6,342 bases of DNA, taken from positions 1 to 6,342 of the forward strand of contig CAJWBY010000212.1 in assembly GCA_913020705.1 (NCBI GenBank), read 5' to 3'. The translations under genes were made by a program, and so were the position numbers. Source of the stretch: an uncultured Colwellia sp. GTDB lineage: Bacteria > Pseudomonadota > Gammaproteobacteria > Enterobacterales > Alteromonadaceae. Under the pieces are notes generated by a model. That model was not told where the DNA came from. It did not search any database and worked only from the letters and a program-made list of their open reading frames with translations. This document shows positions 3,982-6,342 of this stretch, in pieces (position 1 is the stretch's first letter; the number at the start of each line of letters is the position of its first letter).

Positions 3982-6342
3982 CTAAAACATATAACCCCAG
4001 TTAACAGATAAAGTCCCTTCTCGCTCTAACTGATAACCATTAACATCATCTTCCATTGGTTGTATCCATTCAATACTCAAACTATTACCGGCCAAATCAC
4101 CTTGTGGAATCATTGCATTTATTCCAAACCCTAAATCGTAATACTCCCCACCATAACTTTCAGGTGAGTCCATTGGGCCAATAGGACTATGAACATCATT
4201 ATATTCACCATGTAAAGCACCTTGACTAGTATAGACACCACGTACCGACATAGACAACCAATTAAGTAAATTATAACTACCCCAAGCTGTTGACTGAAAC
4301 TTATCACCTAGGCGATAGCCTGATTCATTCTGACTTTCTAGTCGTACAATTCCACTAAGCTGAGTTCCCCAAGACCATTTATCAGAATTACCTGTATAGG
4401 TTATATTTGGAGTAAAATCCCAAGTACCACTTCCTATCTGCATGCCATAGTGAATTAAACCTAAATCTTCTCCATGCGTCCGTCTTAATTCAATTTCTAC
4501 ATCACCTGTTGGGGCACTAAATCCAAGCCCTAGATGAAGGTGGTGGGCACTATTATCGTATAGCTTAAATAATGCCGATAAATTAGTATCGCCCAAGCCA
4601 CCTGTCATATGCTCATGGCTGGCATGAATCACTGCTGCATAGCCGAGCTCATCATCCACTCTGTTAGGATTATTCATTCCAGCCAAATCACGCATATCCA
4701 TGCTCATATCTACAAAAGTTGGCATTACCATTAAATTTAGCCAATCAGTGGGGGCATACATCACATTAAACATATGCATATGCATAATCATCTTATCTGG
4801 AGCTACATAACAAGCACCTCCACCACACGTTGAATTTAAAATATCTGAATCAGGGATTTTATCATTACCCTGTAGCATATCCCCTGCTTGTCGACTGTAT
4901 TTATATTTATAGCCAACCATTACTTCGCCCGCTTTGGGCAACATGTGTGCAAACATTACACCTGCAGGTGCTGGCGTACCATGATTCATATGGTGTGAAT
5001 GATCGCCATAAGAAATAGCGCGCCCTACTGTTGAAAGGTCTACCTTTATCGCTGCATTTGCTGAATAAGAACTAAAGTCTGCATAGCTTCCTTCTCCCTC
5101 GCCACCCAATTTTAATGAACCTTCATGGGTATAATATTCAAAACCCGCTTCTAAAGTTAATCCTTTGGCAAACTCCTTACTAACAACCACACCTCCACTT
5201 AATGCACCATAGCCTGACAAGCGTTGATCACTGGAGAAGTTCTTTTCTGGAATATTGTTATAATTTTCCTCCTCTGTACCAATAGCGTGCTTAGAAATTA
5301 AATAAGGGTGATAAAAATCTGCGGTATCTTGTGAGTAATAACGAACGGTTGGTGTAACTGTCCATCCACGCCCCAAAGGCTGAACCCAATCCATTGCTAT
5401 GGTATGCGCATTAATTCCCCAATCGTCAAGAGAGAAACGATAGTTTAAATTAATAGCTGCATCTAAAGGGGCTACATGCTGAACTAATCTAAAGTCCCAT
5501 GACCACTGATTTCTCTCATCAGGCCTTTGCTCTAAAAAGGCTCTAGTATCTCCAGTCAACACACCCGGCGGTACTTCTGTTGGATCTTGATTAGGGTCAA
5601 TATAAAAAACATACATTGCTTTATAGGCATTCTCCATATACCCACTACTGTTGGTATAATTCATACTTGCTTCAAATAAAGTACTTGTACTCATAACCTG
5701 TGTAAACCCTAAAGTAGTAGACCAGTCTTCACGCTCACCATATAAAGTGTCATGATTACCTAAAGCAACTTCAGGTGTTGTTCTAACAATATCATCCTCA
5801 TAGGCATAACGACTAATATAATCAAAGGCATCATGATCCAATAGCGCTGACGTTGTACTATTGGTATAGCTCTGATTAAAATTTAATGTTGTCAATTTTT
5901 GATTAAAATCTAAGCTCCCCCCCCAATTAACAAACCATGACTCATAATCATTTTCTATTGAAACCCCTCCACCAACGTCTATCGCAGCCTCATTAAACTC
6001 ATATCTGAGTTTAAAGTCTCCTTGTTTACGCGTTTCGGGGGAAGCCATAGCTAGGGTGTGAACTAGTTGATCATCTTGACTATATTGTTTTTTATTGTCT
6101 CTAGGGTGACCTACATCCATTCGAAGGGGGTTATATTGAGTATCAAAATAAGCTGTAGTGTTTTTTAAATAGGGAGAAGCCCCTGTAACAGGATCATTTA
6201 CTGTCTCCTGAACCAAATCATTCCCACCAAAGCCAACGGGGGCTGTAGCAATAGGAGTTGCACCAGACCAAGTATCTTCGGAATAATTACCTGTAAATTT
6301 CAAACGATCTGACAAACTCACTTTTGCTTGCAAAAAGAGACT
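3982..6342 (-). CDS. DUF3570-type outer-membrane protein fused to a second beta-barrel domain, 5' end missing
   Basis: The frame is open to the right edge (787 codons visible), so the start and the signal peptide are outside the window. Numbering below counts from the TTG at 6333, which is an internal codon. Residues 1 to about 440 match my memory of DUF3570 proteins: LSDRLKF, DTWSGATP, LVHTLAMASPETRKQGDFKL, GGGVSIENDYES and FNQKLTT, with alternating polar and aromatic strands. Residues about 453-783 look like a second barrel of the MetA-degradation/'transporter' type (GEVMVGYKYKYS, MFNVMYAPTDWLNLMVMP, GLGDTNLSALFKLY, GSGTWDFTPNITYTG). The protein ends in a terminal Phe (WGYMF), as usual for Bam-inserted proteins. 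A linker at 444-451 is DHSHHMNH, and Met/His clusters follow at 514-553. Cys503 and Cys508 form a CxxxxC pair. DUF3570 genes are often near ApbE, DUF4266 and thioredoxin-like genes (recollection), which would lie to the right. The function is unknown; metal or redox-related envelope work is inference. Confidence 0.85.
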   Translation of the reverse strand, partial: SLFLQAKVSLSDRLKFTGNYSEDTWSGATPIATAPVGFGGNDLVQETVNDPVTGASPYLKNTTAYFDTQYNPLRMDVGHPRDNKKQYSQDDQLVHTLAMASPETRKQGDFKLRYEFNEAAIDVGGGVSIENDYESWFVNWGGSLDFNQKLTTLNFNQSYTNSTTSALLDHDAFDYISRYAYEDDIVRTTPEVALGNHDTLYGEREDWSTTLGFTQVMSTSTLFEASMNYTNSSGYMENAYKAMYVFYIDPNQDPTEVPPGVLTGDTRAFLEQRPDERNQWSWDFRLVQHVAPLDAAINLNYRFSLDDWGINAHTIAMDWVQPLGRGWTVTPTVRYYSQDTADFYHPYLISKHAIGTEEENYNNIPEKNFSSDQRLSGYGALSGGVVVSKEFAKGLTLEAGFEYYTHEGSLKLGGEGEGSYADFSSYSANAAIKVDLSTVGRAISYGDHSHHMNHGTPAPAGVMFAHMLPKAGEVMVGYKYKYSRQAGDMLQGNDKIPDSDILNSTCGGGACYVAPDKMIMHMHMFNVMYAPTDWLNLMVMPTFVDMSMDMRDLAGMNNPNRVDDELGYAAVIHASHEHMTGGLGDTNLSALFKLYDNSAHHLHLGLGFSAPTGDVEIELRRTHGEDLGLIHYGMQIGSGTWDFTPNITYTGNSDKWSWGTQLSGIVRLESQNESGYRLGDKFQSTAWGSYNLLNWLSMSVRGVYTSQGALHGEYNDVHSPIGPMDSPESYGGEYYDLGFGINAMIPQGDLAGNSLSIEWIQPMEDDVNGYQLEREGTLSVNWGYMF

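Noticed and set aside
4830..5018. A 62-codon plus-strand frame opposite the outer-membrane protein gene
   Set aside because: It is antisense to the linker and second barrel domain with no supporting signals.
6331..6333. TTG as the start codon of the outer-membrane protein
   Set aside because: The frame is open upstream to the window edge, and starting here would leave no signal peptide and cut into the expected DUF3570 N-terminus.

Overview
The window looks like chromosomal DNA of an AT-rich gammaproteobacterium. A methanotroph or methylotroph of the Methylococcales type would fit, because exosortase/EpsI fusions, long polyprenyl-phosphate sugar transferases and DUF3570 outer-membrane proteins are familiar there. 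That assignment rests on family recollection, not on a marker gene. All three real genes lie on the minus strand, so transcription runs from the right edge to the left.

Right part (3982-6342): the 3' end, and most of the length, of a gene for a large outer-membrane beta-barrel protein. The reading frame stays open through the right edge, so the true start and signal peptide are outside the window. The N-terminal ~440 visible residues look like DUF3570. The C-terminal ~330 residues look like a second barrel of the MetA/'transporter' type. A short His/Met-rich linker joins them, and Met/His clusters continue into the second part. The gene is followed by a hairpin (3928-3967) that pairs well only in minus-strand RNA.

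Middle part (2227-3804): a membrane exosortase fused to a C-terminal EpsI (DUF3485) domain, the transpeptidase-like enzyme of PEP-CTERM-type protein sorting. Its upstream gap holds an 8-bp perfect palindrome overlapping an extended -10 promoter candidate. Left part (408-2021): a WecA/MraY-type polyprenyl-phosphate sugar-1-phosphate transferase of 537 residues, with an extra ~190-residue hydrophobic C-terminal half. Together these two genes suggest an exopolysaccharide plus surface-protein sorting locus: the transferase would start a lipid-linked glycan and the exosortase would process proteins carrying a C-terminal sorting signal. No sorting-signal substrate is encoded here.

The gaps hold repeats. 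Two related ~65-bp palindromes (276-342 and 2110-2174), each with a TAGGAGGGGC-type end and a GGCCRCGA inner part, lie downstream of the transferase and exosortase genes. They look like REP/MITE-type elements in the same orientation. A CCCCCTTT/AAAGGGGG hairpin lies at 48-68. Bases 1-407 contain no convincing gene.

I see no complete new system. The parts most worth a second look are the two-barrel protein with its metal-ligand-like linker, the exosortase/EpsI fusion paired with the extended transferase, and the paired palindromes with conserved arm asymmetry.
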